Source: Candidatus Reconcilbacillus cellulovorans
GTDB taxonomy: Bacteria; Bacillota; Bacilli; Paenibacillales; Reconciliibacillaceae
NCBI GenBank assembly: GCA_002507565.1
Contig: MOXJ01000020.1
Span: 16,682 to 80,681, forward strand
Length of the DNA stretch: 64,000 bases
Reading direction: 5' to 3'
The notes under the pieces were generated by a model that was not told where the DNA came from, made no database searches, and saw only the letters and a program-made list of their open reading frames with translations. A program made the translations under genes and the position numbers. Shown here piece by piece: positions 1 through 8,504 of the stretch; within the stretch, counting starts at the first letter, position 1, and every line of letters starts with the position of its first letter.

Positions 1-2
1 GC

Positions 3-836
3 ATCGTCCGCGTTTTTCCGATAAAAGGGGCGTTTCTAACGTCCGACGGCGTTCTGCAACTGCGCGAGGCGGACGGAGAGTGCAGGCAACTGGTCGCCGA
101 AGGCGGCATCCGCGAAGCGGTTCCGGATCTTAACGGCTGGTTTATCCGGACGGGACAGAATGTCGTGCTGTACGCCGAGACGGGTTGGGGGTCGTATGTT
201 CTCGTCAAGCCTGTTCGGTTTCCGGAGGGGCGCGTCCCGACCGTCGCGAAAATGTTCGGCTATCCTGTCTTTACGGTTCTGGCCGACGACGGATCGGTGT
301 ATTACCGTACGGGCGAAGAAAAGGACGGCGCCATTGTCATGGAACGCGTGGCGGACTTGCCGCCGGTGCGCGAATGGACGACGCTGGACGGCACTTTTTT
401 CGGCGGATTTTGTGATGTTGTCCGCGCGCTCGGCGAAGACGACAGGGCGTACGCGGTCCGCGTGGAGATTCATTTCCATGAAAACGGCAGGACACCGACG
501 TACACCATGCATGCCCGGCCGTATGGGGCCAATGTACGCCATCTGTACGGCAGCCTGATGGAGCGGTCGGACCGCGAGGTCGTCGAGACCGGCATGACCG
601 TCGACGGCGACATGCTGATGCCGGTTGAGCGGGGCGCCCGCGTGTGGATCGGTTCGATCGAAGACGGACCGATCGACGCTTGGTACTACTATCCGAGCGA
701 GGGGCCGAGTGCTTACGCCCATGTTCGGATCGATGCCGCCGGAACGCTTTATCTTTACGGATACAACCCGTTCTTCACGACGGATGAGAAACCGGGACCG
801 GTGCGACGGATGTCGTCGGGCGGGACGAACAATTGA
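3..836 (+). CDS. Unknown protein, 3' part of a gene cut by the window edge
   Basis: The reading frame is open from base 3 to the TGA at 834-836, with no start visible, so the N-terminus lies upstream of the window. The 277 visible residues have no signal peptide or membrane segment. They are rich in short hydrophobic/aromatic strands separated by polar turns (for example GWGSYVLVKPV and GTLYLYGYNPF), a pattern expected of a beta-rich or propeller-like protein. I do not recognise the family. The next gene has its own promoter 30 bp downstream, so this is probably the end of a transcription unit. The internal GTG at 165 is unlikely to be the true start because coding-like sequence continues upstream of it. 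Confidence 0.6.
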   Translation: MVRVFPIKGAFLTSDGVLQLREADGECRQLVAEGGIREAVPDLNGWFIRTGQNVVLYAETGWGSYVLVKPVRFPEGRVPTVAKMFGYPVFTVLADDGSVYYRTGEEKDGAIVMERVADLPPVREWTTLDGTFFGGFCDVVRALGEDDRAYAVRVEIHFHENGRTPTYTMHARPYGANVRHLYGSLMERSDREVVETGMTVDGDMLMPVERGARVWIGSIEDGPIDAWYYYPSEGPSAYAHVRIDAAGTLYLYGYNPFFTTDEKPGPVRRMSSGGTNN

Positions 837-865
837 TCTTCGCTCGTCCTTCGCCCGTCGGTCCG

Positions 866-894
866 TTGACATCTTTCGACGGCAGGGATAGACT
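866..894 (+). promoter_or_regulatory. Sigma-A-type promoter for yuiB
   Basis: A perfect -35 TTGACA (866-871) is followed after 17 bp by TAGACT (889-894, four of six consensus positions). It lies about 30 bp upstream of the yuiB start. Confidence 0.6.
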
Positions 895-926
895 AGGGGA
901 AGAACGTTCGGGAAGGGCGATGGCGG

Positions 927-1226
927 ATGGGTGCGATGTCCGTGTTGCAGGCGGTCATTGCCACAATTCTCATTTTTGTGCTTGCGTTCGGGGTCGGCTT
1001 CATCCTCAACATGTTGCTGAAAACGACTTGGTTCCCGGTTTTTCTCTACGCGGCGACCGTCGTCGGCCTCGGCGTCTATTGGGCGTGGGGACCGGGGACG
1101 CTGCTGGAGAACCTGCTCAAATATACGGTTGCGGATTATACGCCGTTCGTCGGCGGATTGGCGGGCGCCGTGTTGAGCGGCGCGGCGATCCGTTCGCTCA
1201 GGCGAAGGGGTTATCGGATGTTCTGA
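927..1226 (+). CDS. yuiB: YuiB-like small membrane protein
   Basis: This 99-residue protein has two to three hydrophobic helices. The first (about residues 5-30) contains the block FGVGFILNMLLKTTW, typical of the YuiB family of Bacillales. The C-terminus is short and basic (RSLRRRGYR). The function is unknown in the family; the protein is predicted to be an integral membrane protein. The ATG at 927 is chosen because GGAAGGG at 911-917 sits about 9 bp upstream. A second in-frame ATG at 936 is possible. It is followed closely by dnaB, but a functional link is not evident. Confidence 0.7.
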   Translation: MGAMSVLQAVIATILIFVLAFGVGFILNMLLKTTWFPVFLYAATVVGLGVYWAWGPGTLLENLLKYTVADYTPFVGGLAGAVLSGAAIRSLRRRGYRMF

Positions 1227-1266
1227 ACGACCGTCGCCGTTGGCCTTGCGGGCGAAGGAACGGGCG

Positions 1267-2832
1267 GTGTTGAACGCCATGCGGCTCACGAATCCGCTTC
1301 ATTTTACCGAGCAACATCGATTTTACGTCTTTCGAGATTTCGCGCTGAGCGATTTTGATTGGAAAGTAATTTCCCAATTTTATCAACCCATGGTGGGGGC
1401 GGTTGCCGCCGCCTTATACATGACGCTCTATCACCAGCTCGATGCCGACCGGATCGGCTATTCGCCGCTGGAGCAGCAGCGAAAACTGTTTCTTTCCATG
1501 GAAATCGACATGGGAGAGCGCGGTCGCCGTTTGCTGATCGAGCAAACGTCGAAGTTGGAGGCGGTCGGGCTTCTGCGGACGGTGCGCAAATATCTTGCCG
1601 CGGCCGACGAACATGTTTTCGGCTACGAATTACAGCGGCCGCTGTCGCCTCCCGAATTTTTCCGCAACGAACATCTGACGCTCCTTCTGCGCGATAAAAT
1701 CGGCAAATTTGCTGTACTGGCTCTAAAAGACGAATATCGGCTCGTTCCTCCCGAACCGTTGGCGGCGCCCGGCGTCTCGACCGAAGAACTGTCGGTGCCG
1801 TTTTACGAGCAGTTCCGTTTGAACGTCTGTTCGGCCGATCCCGACTTGTCGACGGACGACAAGAGCGACGACGGGCAAGCCGGTCGGATTTCCGGCGAAT
1901 CGGCGGCAATGTTTCGGTATGAAGACATTTTGGCGAGGACGCCGCAGACTTCGGCGAACCGCCGGTTTATCGAGGCGTTGAAACGTCGGCCGGATCAGCT
2001 GGCGGTCATCAACATGACGGCGCGAAAATACCGGCTCTCGTTGCAGGAGACGTGCCGTCTGCTCGACGAGGACGGGATGTTTACCGAAGCCGGGGAATTG
2101 GACACCGAGCGGCTGACGGCCCTGGCGAGTTTATGCTTTCACCAGGCGAGAAAGCGGACACAGGCGGTCGAACGCGCGTTGGCGCGGGGATCTTCTTCGA
2201 ATCGAAGCGGGGAAAGCGGAAATGTGTCGGACGATGCTTTCATCGCCGGTGCCGGCGGCGGCGATGTCGAAGCGTTGCGTCCGGCCGTCTCCGCCGTGTC
2301 GTCGGAACCGGCCGAGCCGTTGTTGGAAGTTCCCGAGCCGCTCCGCGACGAATTCGACGTCGTCCGTTACAACCGGATGTTGCGGTATGAACCTTATACC
2401 GCGGTGCTCGAACGGTTTTTCCGCAAAGGGAGCGTCCCCGATTATCTGCTTCGCCTGTTTGAAAAAATCGACGTCAATTACCGGCTAAGCGGCGAAGTGA
2501 TCAATGTTCTCCTGCATTATTTGTACGTTCGCAAGGAATCGTGGTCGACGAATTATATCGAAATGATCGTTTCCAACCTGCTCGCCAAGCAAATCGACAC
2601 GTTCGAGCGAGCCGTCGCTTATTTCCGGGAAGAATCGGCGCGGCGGGCGCAGGCCGGCATCGGGGAAAAAGAACGCAAAGAGCCGAAAACGCGCAAAACT
2701 TCTTCGGGCCGCAAACCGAAACTGGCCGTCGTCGACCCGGCACAGCTCGGCGAACAGCCCGACCTGAGCGAGGAAGAGCGGGAACGCATCCGGAGGCTTG
2801 CCCTTAAGCGCGACGGCAAGCTGGTCGAATAG
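1267..2832 (+). CDS. dnaB: Replication initiation and membrane attachment protein DnaB
   Basis: This is the Bacillales DnaB helicase co-loader (about 521 residues, slightly longer than the usual 470). It acts with DnaD and DnaI to load the replicative helicase at oriC and at PriA-restarted forks. The N-terminal half is a winged-helix region starting LHFTEQHRFYVFRDFALSD. The C-terminal half contains the DnaB/DnaD-type helical domain (PEPLRDEFDVVRYNRML and SGEVINVLLHYLYVR), followed by a Lys/Arg-rich tail. The GTG at 1267 is chosen because GAAGGAA (1254-1260) is 6 bp upstream. The TTG at 1270, the ATG at 1279 and the TTG at 1240 are alternatives. dnaI follows after 12 bp, the standard partner order. 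Confidence 0.9.
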   Translation: MLNAMRLTNPLHFTEQHRFYVFRDFALSDFDWKVISQFYQPMVGAVAAALYMTLYHQLDADRIGYSPLEQQRKLFLSMEIDMGERGRRLLIEQTSKLEAVGLLRTVRKYLAAADEHVFGYELQRPLSPPEFFRNEHLTLLLRDKIGKFAVLALKDEYRLVPPEPLAAPGVSTEELSVPFYEQFRLNVCSADPDLSTDDKSDDGQAGRISGESAAMFRYEDILARTPQTSANRRFIEALKRRPDQLAVINMTARKYRLSLQETCRLLDEDGMFTEAGELDTERLTALASLCFHQARKRTQAVERALARGSSSNRSGESGNVSDDAFIAGAGGGDVEALRPAVSAVSSEPAEPLLEVPEPLRDEFDVVRYNRMLRYEPYTAVLERFFRKGSVPDYLLRLFEKIDVNYRLSGEVINVLLHYLYVRKESWSTNYIEMIVSNLLAKQIDTFERAVAYFREESARRAQAGIGEKERKEPKTRKTSSGRKPKLAVVDPAQLGEQPDLSEEERERIRRLALKRDGKLVE

Positions 2833-2844
2833 GCGGGGGGCACG

Positions 2845-3792
2845 ATGAAAGGATTGTCCGATCTGTTGAAGGAATGGATGCCGGAACTGCTCGACCGCAT
2901 CGAGGAAGAACGGCGCCGCGTACTGGAAGATCCGCTGGTGCGGCGGTTCGCGGACGAGCATCCCGAACTGACGGAACTCGCGCTTCGCGCTCATGTCCAC
3001 CTTCTCCGCCAATTTTCGGAAGAGATGCGAAACTGCGGTAAATGTCCGGGGCTGGAAAGCTGCCCGAATGCGTTGCCGGGTCATTTCACGAAACTGGTCG
3101 TCGAAATGCGGGACGACGGCCCGGTTCTCTACGATATTCGATCGCCCTGTGCCAAACAGATCGCTTGGGAAAATCAGGAAAACATCCGCCGAAAAATTCG
3201 TACGTTCCACGTCGACGAGCGGGCGCTTCACCACGGTTACACGACGACGGAAATCCTGGACAAGGATCCGGAGCGGGTAGCAGCGGTCGCCCGCATTCTC
3301 GATTACATTAGCGCGACGGAAGAGAACGGCCTGCAGACGAAAGGGCTATATTTGGTCGGAGGATTCGGTACAGGAAAGACATTCCTCGCATGCTATTTAT
3401 TGAGGGAATTGGCCAAATCAGGTTACAGCGGCGCCATTGTGTACATGCCGGAATTCGTCGAGGACTTGAAAAACATGATCGGCGAACCGCACCGGCTCCA
3501 AGAAACGGTCGAAGCACTCAAGACGGTCGATCTGCTGGTGCTCGACGACATCGGCGCCGAAAACCTCAGCCCTTGGGTTCGCGATCACGTGCTCGGCTCC
3601 ATCCTGAATTACCGGATGGGGCGTAAGCCGACGTTTTTCACGTCCAATCACACGCTCGACGAACTGGAGAAACATTTCAGTTTCACGGCGCGCGACGGCG
3701 AAGAAGAATACAAAGGCCGGCGCATCATGGACCGCATTCGGCCGTATGTCGACGTCGTGCTCGTCAGAGGGCGGAACCATCGCCACGGTTGA
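2845..3792 (+). CDS. dnaI: Primosomal protein DnaI (helicase loader ATPase)
   Basis: This is a 315-residue AAA+ ATPase that delivers the replicative helicase DnaC to DNA. The N-terminal domain carries a cysteine-rich zinc-binding stretch (CGKCPGLESCP, residues about 66-76), as in Bacillus DnaI. The C-terminal AAA+ domain shows Walker A GGFGTGKT, Walker B LLVLDDIGAE and the sensor-1 segment PTFFTSN. It sits 12 bp after dnaB and is almost certainly co-transcribed with it. The ATG at 2845 is preceded by a G-rich ribosome site (GGGGGG, 2834-2839). Length and motifs agree with the family. Confidence 0.93.
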   Translation: MKGLSDLLKEWMPELLDRIEEERRRVLEDPLVRRFADEHPELTELALRAHVHLLRQFSEEMRNCGKCPGLESCPNALPGHFTKLVVEMRDDGPVLYDIRSPCAKQIAWENQENIRRKIRTFHVDERALHHGYTTTEILDKDPERVAAVARILDYISATEENGLQTKGLYLVGGFGTGKTFLACYLLRELAKSGYSGAIVYMPEFVEDLKNMIGEPHRLQETVEALKTVDLLVLDDIGAENLSPWVRDHVLGSILNYRMGRKPTFFTSNHTLDELEKHFSFTARDGEEEYKGRRIMDRIRPYVDVVLVRGRNHRHG

Positions 3793-3821
3793 TGCGGCGA
3801 TACGGGCAACCCCGGAAACAA

Positions 3822-3848
3822 GAGAAAAGCCGGCGGGCAACCGCCGGC
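3822..3848 (-). terminator. Rho-independent terminator of yqzM-like gene
   Basis: A perfect 8-bp stem (GCCGGCGG 3829-3836 with CCGCCGGC 3841-3848, loop GCAA) is followed on the minus strand by TTTTCTCTT. It ends the small gene at 3853-4005 and lies 36 bp past the dnaI stop. Confidence 0.75.
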
Positions 3849-3852
3849 AAAC

Positions 3853-4005
3853 TCACCGCATGGCGAGTTCGATTAAGGTCGCCACAATACCGATGAGCAA
3901 AAAGATCCCGAACGTCACGGCGAATCCCGTCGCGACGTCGACGAAATCGTTGCGCGGTTCCTCGTTGACGTGTTCTTCCGGATGGTACGATTGCGTATCG
4001 CTCAT
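3853..4005 (-). CDS. yqzM: YqzM-like small membrane protein
   Basis: This is a 50-codon gene. A polar acidic N-terminal half (HVNEEPRNDFVDV) is followed by one transmembrane helix (about residues 26-47, GFAVTFGIFLLIGIVATLI). That layout matches the YqzM family of Bacillales, single-pass proteins of about 45 residues with unknown role. A good ribosome site (AAAGGAG, about 8 bp before the ATG at 4005) and a downstream terminator support it as a real monocistronic gene. The family name rests on pattern only. Confidence 0.65.
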   Translation of the reverse strand: MSDTQSYHPEEHVNEEPRNDFVDVATGFAVTFGIFLLIGIVATLIELAMR

Positions 4006-4128
4006 GGCTCTCGCTCCTTTCGTCCCCTTCTACAGTATACCCGAACCTTGTCTTTGTGGCAAAGAGATTCGGAAGGAAGGCGCGCGGGCGAGCGGCCGGT
4101 TCGAACTCGTTTGCAGGGAGCGAGGTTT

Positions 4129-4156
4129 TTGGCTCGGCCGCATGTTGTGGTATACT
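4129..4156 (+). promoter_or_regulatory. Promoter of trxA
   Basis: Extended -10 TGG-TATACT (hexamer 4151-4156) with a weak -35 TTGGCT (4129-4134) at 16-bp spacing, about 60 bp upstream of the trxA start. Confidence 0.55.
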
Positions 4157-4217
4157 GGTTATCGATCACGGGTTACCGACGATCGCACGGGGACGCGAAA
4201 GCGAAGGAGGAAACAAA

Positions 4218-4541
4218 ATGGCCATCGTGAACGTCAGCGATCAGTCGTTCCGGACCGAAGTCGAGACGACCGGCACGGTGCTCGTCGATTTCTGGGCGCC
4301 GTGGTGCGGGCCTTGTCGGATGATCGCACCGGTGCTGGAAGAGCTGGATAAGGAAATCGGCGACAAGATCAAGATCGCAAAGGTGAACGTGGACGAAAAT
4401 CCCGAATCCGCTTCCCGGTTCGGGGTCCTGAGCATTCCGACGCTCATCTTGTTCAAGGACGGCCAGCCCGTCGACAAGGTGGTCGGCTTTCAGCCGAAAG
4501 AGGCGCTCAAAAGCGTCGTAGGCCGCCACGTGGCGCTTTGA
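4218..4541 (+). CDS. trxA: Thioredoxin
   Basis: This is a 107-residue classical thioredoxin, a cytosolic dithiol-disulfide oxidoreductase. The active site WCGPC lies in DFWAPWCGPCRMIAP (about residues 25-39). The cis-proline loop is SIPTLILF and the conserved C-terminal Gly is in VVGFQPK. The ATG at 4218 has an ideal ribosome site (AAGGAGG, 4204-4210). The frame is open further upstream, but that part overlaps the promoter and is not conserved-looking. A hairpin terminator follows directly. Ribonucleotide reductase (51011-53656) is one likely electron acceptor. Confidence 0.96.
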   Translation: MAIVNVSDQSFRTEVETTGTVLVDFWAPWCGPCRMIAPVLEELDKEIGDKIKIAKVNVDENPESASRFGVLSIPTLILFKDGQPVDKVVGFQPKEALKSVVGRHVAL

Positions 4542-4566
4542 ACGCTCGGTGCGGGCGGCGACGCAA

Positions 4567-4616
4567 AAAGCGGCAGGCCCTTTCCGCGAAAGGACGTCCT
4601 GCCGCTTTCGGCTTTT
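4567..4616 (+). terminator. Terminator between trxA and uvrC
   Basis: An 11-bp perfect stem (AAAGCGGCAGG 4567-4577 with CCTGCCGCTTT 4598-4608), with a nested small hairpin in the loop, is followed by CGGCTTTTT. It lies 25 bp past the trxA stop and 18 bp before the uvrC start. Confidence 0.75.
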
Positions 4617-4633
4617 TCGGGGGTGACAGACAG

Positions 4634-6538
4634 ATGGAACGAGACGATCTCGAACGAATCAAACAAAAACTTGCTATACTCCCGGAAAAACCCGGATGTT
4701 ATCTGATGAAAAACGCCGAGGGCGACATTCTTTACGTCGGTAAGGCGAAATCGCTTAAGAATCGCGTCCGCTCGTATTTTACCGGCAGCCACGATCTGAA
4801 GACGCAGAAGCTCGTCAGCGAAATCCGCGATTTCGAATACATCGTCACGAAGAACAATGTCGAGGCGCTCATCTTGGAGTGCAACCTGATCAAGCAATAC
4901 CGACCCAGGTATAATGTCCTGCTTCGCGACGACAAATCGTTCCCTTATATCAAAATCACGAACGAAAAGCACCCTCGTCTGGAAGTGACGCGGCGCGTCG
5001 TCCGCGACCGCGGCAAATATTTCGGACCTTATCCGAACGCCTACGCGGCCCACGACGCGAAGAAGCTGCTCGACCGGCTGTATCCGCTTAGGAAATGCAA
5101 AACGATGCCCAAGCGCGTCTGCCTATATTATCACATCGGCCAATGTCTCGGTCCTTGCGAGTATGAGGTCGATCCCGCGGAATACGAGCGGATGATCCGG
5201 GACATTTCGCGGTTTTTGGGCGGAGATTATGAGGGGGTTAAAAAAGATTTAATAAAAAAAATGGAGGAAGCCGCAGAAGAACTCAAGTTCGAGCGGGCAA
5301 AAGAATTGCGCGATCTGATCCGCCATATTGAAATGATTATGGAAAAACAGGCGATCTCCACAGGCGATGCCGTCGACCGCGACATTTTCGGCTGGGCGTC
5401 GGACAAGGGATGGATGTGCATCCAGATTCTTTATATGCGCGGCGGCCGAATCGTCGGCAGCCGGACGGCGCACGTTCCGCATTACGGCGACGAGCGGGAA
5501 GATTTTCTGTCGTTCGTCAGCCAGTATTACAGCGATAATCCTGTTCGGCCGAAAGAGATTCTGTTGCCCGACGCCGGTCCCGGAACGGAGGACGTCCGCG
5601 ATGCGCTCGAGCGCTGGCTTGGCGTCGACGTACGCGTTCCGAAACGCGGAACCCGGAAAGATATGGTCCATCTCGCGATGGAGAACGCCAAAACGGCGCT
5701 CGAAGAGCGTTTTCGGCTGATGGAGCGCGATGCCGAGCGGACGGTCCGCGCCGTCGCCCAGCTCGGGGAAGCGACCGGCCTCGGCTACCTGCGCCGAATC
5801 GAGGCATTCGACAATTCGCACCTATACGGCACCGATCCCGTGTCTGCACTCGTCGTGTTCATCGACGGCAAACCGGAAAAGAAGGAATACCGCAAATTCA
5901 AGATCAAGTCCGCACGCGGTCCCGATGACTACGAGGCGATGCGGGAAGTCGTGCGGCGCCGTTACGAACGCGTGCTGAAAGAAGGCGGCGAACTGCCGGA
6001 TTTGATCGTCGTCGACGGCGGCAAAGGACAGATCGCGGCGGCCGTCGACGTGCTCGAGAACGAGCTCGGCCTGGCGATTCCGGTTTGCGGGCTGGTGAAA
6101 GACGAACGGCACCGAACATCACAGCTTTTGCTCGGCGATCCGCCGGAGCCGATACCGATTGCGCGCGACAGCCATGCGTTTTTTCTGCTTCAGCGCATTC
6201 AAGAGGAAGTGCATCGGTTCGCTTTGCAGTTTCACCGGAAAACGCGCGCCAAGTCGATGATCGCCTCGCGGCTCGACGACATTCCCGGCGTGGGGGAGAA
6301 GCGCCGCCGGCTTTTGTTTCAGCATTTCGGATCGATCGAAAATATAAAAAACGCTTCCGTCGAGGAGTTTCGCAGCCTCGGTATCGGCGACAAACTCGCC
6401 CGCCGCATTTTGGCGGCGTTGACTGAAAAACCGGACGGAAGCGGCGATGAAGGCGCGAACGCCGACGTCAACCGTCTGCCGCAGGAGCAGGCGCAGCAGG
6501 CGTCCGTTTACGCAACAGACGATGCCACGCCGTCATGA
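4634..6538 (+). CDS. uvrC: Excinuclease ABC subunit C
   Basis: UvrC (634 residues) makes both incisions in nucleotide excision repair together with UvrB. Domains in order: N-terminal GIY-YIG nuclease (PGCYLMKNAEGDILYVGKAK, residues about 17-36), a Cys-rich segment (KCKTMPKRVCLYYHIGQCLG), the UVR motif that contacts UvrB (LKFERAKELRDLIRHIE, about 219), the RNase-H-like second nuclease (IEAFDNSHLYG and LIVVDGGKGQ), and tandem helix-hairpin-helix motifs (IPGVGEKRRRLLFQHFGS). The ATG at 4634 is preceded by GGGGGTGA. The last 71 bp overlap the convergent protease gene at 6468-8069, and the UvrC tail there is a low-complexity acidic/Gln-rich extension beyond the HhH domain. Confidence 0.95.
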   Translation: MERDDLERIKQKLAILPEKPGCYLMKNAEGDILYVGKAKSLKNRVRSYFTGSHDLKTQKLVSEIRDFEYIVTKNNVEALILECNLIKQYRPRYNVLLRDDKSFPYIKITNEKHPRLEVTRRVVRDRGKYFGPYPNAYAAHDAKKLLDRLYPLRKCKTMPKRVCLYYHIGQCLGPCEYEVDPAEYERMIRDISRFLGGDYEGVKKDLIKKMEEAAEELKFERAKELRDLIRHIEMIMEKQAISTGDAVDRDIFGWASDKGWMCIQILYMRGGRIVGSRTAHVPHYGDEREDFLSFVSQYYSDNPVRPKEILLPDAGPGTEDVRDALERWLGVDVRVPKRGTRKDMVHLAMENAKTALEERFRLMERDAERTVRAVAQLGEATGLGYLRRIEAFDNSHLYGTDPVSALVVFIDGKPEKKEYRKFKIKSARGPDDYEAMREVVRRRYERVLKEGGELPDLIVVDGGKGQIAAAVDVLENELGLAIPVCGLVKDERHRTSQLLLGDPPEPIPIARDSHAFFLLQRIQEEVHRFALQFHRKTRAKSMIASRLDDIPGVGEKRRRLLFQHFGSIENIKNASVEEFRSLGIGDKLARRILAALTEKPDGSGDEGANADVNRLPQEQAQQASVYATDDATPS

Positions 6539-8069
6539 CGAGCGCGATCGCTGCCGGAGAGGCGACATACGCCAAGGCGATCGCGACGCCCGCGGCGTTT
6601 TGTTTGACGGCCATCAACATCAGCGAAATCATCACGAGATTGAAGATTGCGTGTGCGAACAGCACGGTCAGCCACCCACGGCGCAAGAAAACGAGGCCGA
6701 GCACGACGCCTAGCGCGGTCACTTCCCAGATGCGCGTGTAGACCGGATAGACCGGGTAAGTAACATGGCCGAGCGACCACAGCAGCGAAGTAGCGAGGAC
6801 TGCGGCAAGCCGGTTGCGCAAAACGTAAAAACAAGCCGGTATGCCGAACAGTCGGAAAACAGCCTCTTCCTGAATCGCTGCCATCCATCCCGTCAACGGA
6901 AACCATTCAGGCCAAATCTGGTTGAGGATGGAGGTATTCGGATCGTTGATTCCCCACGCGCCGAATCGGGTCCAGGCGATCCACAGCAGCAGGGCCTGCA
7001 GGCCGAGCATGAACAGCGCAAGCGAATAGCCGTCTTTGAGGTGGCGGACGATTTGGCGTCCGAAATCTTCTGATTTCGTTTGCGGCCACACGTTCCAGCC
7101 GAGCCGACGGCACAGTCTTTCGCCGGCGACAAAGCACCCGTACAGCCCCGCGACCGAGACGACGGCGAACCCGATTGCGGAGACGAATATAAATGCGTCG
7201 TTCGTGGCGGTCCTGAATTCCTCTCCCGCCGCGGCAAGCGATGCAGGCCGTCCGTTTCGGTCGAGCACGATGAACAAAACGGCAAACAGCAACGTCCATA
7301 CGGCTCCGCTTGAAAAACGGGCGTGTTTGCGGTCGGCCAAGGCGACCGACCACGCCGCGATTACGACGGCGACAAACAGCAACAGGTAAAGGATCGAGAC
7401 GACGGCGGCATAAATTTTTTGTCTGGTTTGCCAGGCGACATGGCTTTCGGGCGGTTCGAAGCCCGTGCGGTAACCGGTCACTTCGCCGCCCTGAACGAAA
7501 ATCCGGTAGGCAAGCCTCGCTTCGCCGACCGCAGCGGCGGGATCGACAAACCGGATCGTTCCGTCGGGCAGATCGACGCGTTCAAGGCGGTCCGGGTCGA
7601 CGCCGATGTTTTTCAGAAACCGGGCTGCGATTGCGCCCACGTCAGGCGTGCCGGAAACCGTCCCGGCGCTTTGCTTGCGCCAACCGATCACTTCCGGCCT
7701 GAACAGGTTGACGTAAACGTAATATCGCACGCCGGGCGCGCGCACATCGACCTTGTAAAATTCCACCGGTCGGCTTTCGGCGTACCGTTCGGCGTATTCG
7801 CGCTCCAGCCCGTTTTTCGCCAAATATCCGGCTAAATGTTCGGCCGTCTCGTGCGCGATCTCGACGGATGCCGATTTTTCGGAAAAACCGGGTTCCCGGG
7901 CGGCGACAAACTCAAGTGCCGCGCGGACGGCTTCCTGTCGGGAAATGGCCTTTTCGATTCCGGGAAGCGGTGTTTCGGCCAACGGGCTTGCGGGGATAAA
8001 ATAAACGACGACGAACAGGAGCGCGCCGACGGTGCCCCAAAACGGCAATGAAAAAACGATGCGTTTCAT
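6468..8069 (-). CDS. CPBP-family (CAAX-like) intramembrane metalloprotease
   Basis: This is a 533-residue membrane protein. An N-terminal signal anchor (FWGTVGALLFVVVYFIP) precedes an extracytoplasmic region of about 220 residues, then about eight membrane helices. The C-terminal half carries the CPBP/Abi protease motifs: EEAVFRLFG (motif 1, EExxxR), LLWSLGHV (motif 2 His) and LFAHAIFN (motif 3, HxxxN). These are the expected glutamates and histidines of an intramembrane metalloprotease. The substrate is unknown. The ATG at 8069 is chosen because a GAAAGGAAG ribosome site precedes it; upstream in-frame codons lack one. The gene is convergent with uvrC and overlaps it by 71 bp. Confidence 0.85.
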   Translation of the reverse strand: MKRIVFSLPFWGTVGALLFVVVYFIPASPLAETPLPGIEKAISRQEAVRAALEFVAAREPGFSEKSASVEIAHETAEHLAGYLAKNGLEREYAERYAESRPVEFYKVDVRAPGVRYYVYVNLFRPEVIGWRKQSAGTVSGTPDVGAIAARFLKNIGVDPDRLERVDLPDGTIRFVDPAAAVGEARLAYRIFVQGGEVTGYRTGFEPPESHVAWQTRQKIYAAVVSILYLLLFVAVVIAAWSVALADRKHARFSSGAVWTLLFAVLFIVLDRNGRPASLAAAGEEFRTATNDAFIFVSAIGFAVVSVAGLYGCFVAGERLCRRLGWNVWPQTKSEDFGRQIVRHLKDGYSLALFMLGLQALLLWIAWTRFGAWGINDPNTSILNQIWPEWFPLTGWMAAIQEEAVFRLFGIPACFYVLRNRLAAVLATSLLWSLGHVTYPVYPVYTRIWEVTALGVVLGLVFLRRGWLTVLFAHAIFNLVMISLMLMAVKQNAAGVAIALAYVASPAAIALVMTAWHRLLRKRTPAAPAPAADG

Positions 8070-8237
8070 GAAGAGCTTCCTTTCGCGTCCGAAAATGCCT
8101 ACGACCGTATCATACCGTCTCGACGCCCGGTCCCGCAAGCGCGACCGAGCGGAGGATCCGTTGACAGAATGAATGGAGTAATCGTTTGCAAACGGCGAAA
8201 GTCGGTGGAACACGGCGGAAAACCGCCGGTGCCGGGA

Positions 8238-8266
8238 TTGTGGAAAAGACCGGGATCGTCTATGAT
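8238..8266 (+). promoter_or_regulatory. Promoter of the ktrB-ktrA transcript
   Basis: TTGTGG (8238-8243), 17 bp, TATGAT (8261-8266). The predicted transcript starts near 8273, just ahead of the riboswitch aptamer. Confidence 0.6.
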
Positions 8267-8284
8267 GAAACCAAATGTAACTTT

Positions 8285-8420
8285 CGGCCGAATTCTTCGG
8301 CGATGAGCCGGGGAAGCGGGGGAACCGTCCGTCATGGGGTGAATTCCGCGGTCGGCCCTCCGGGCTTTTCGCGGATAGGGTGCCTGCGACCCGAACCCGT
8401 CAGCTAACCTCGTAGGCCTT
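8285..8420 (+). ncRNA. c-di-AMP (ydaO/yuaA-type) riboswitch aptamer
   Basis: The leader carries the hallmark blocks of this class in the right order. GCGGGGGAACC lies near 8316, GGGGTGAATTCC near 8336, CCCGAACCCGTCAGCTAACC at 8391-8410, then CTCGTAGGCC to 8418. GGCC arms near 8287 and 8415 can close the P1 stem. In known members, c-di-AMP binding turns expression off, and potassium transporters are a main target. That fits the ktrB-ktrA genes immediately downstream. The intrinsic terminator at 8443-8478 would be the expression platform. Confidence 0.9.
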
Positions 8421-8442
8421 GCGTCAGGACCCGAACGCTCGC

Positions 8443-8478
8443 GGCGCTGGGTGTCCAGTGTCGCTTTCTATTTGTTTT
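8443..8478 (+). terminator. Expression-platform terminator of the c-di-AMP riboswitch
   Basis: An 8-bp stem with two G-U pairs (GGCGCTGG 8443-8450 with CCAGTGTC 8455-8462, loop GTGT) is followed by a T-rich run (GCTTTCTATTTGTTTT). It lies 25 bp after the aptamer and 27 bp before the ktrB start, the expected place for a regulated terminator. Confidence 0.65.
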
Positions 8479-8504
8479 CACATAAGGTGGGTCGTCGGAT
8501 TTTG

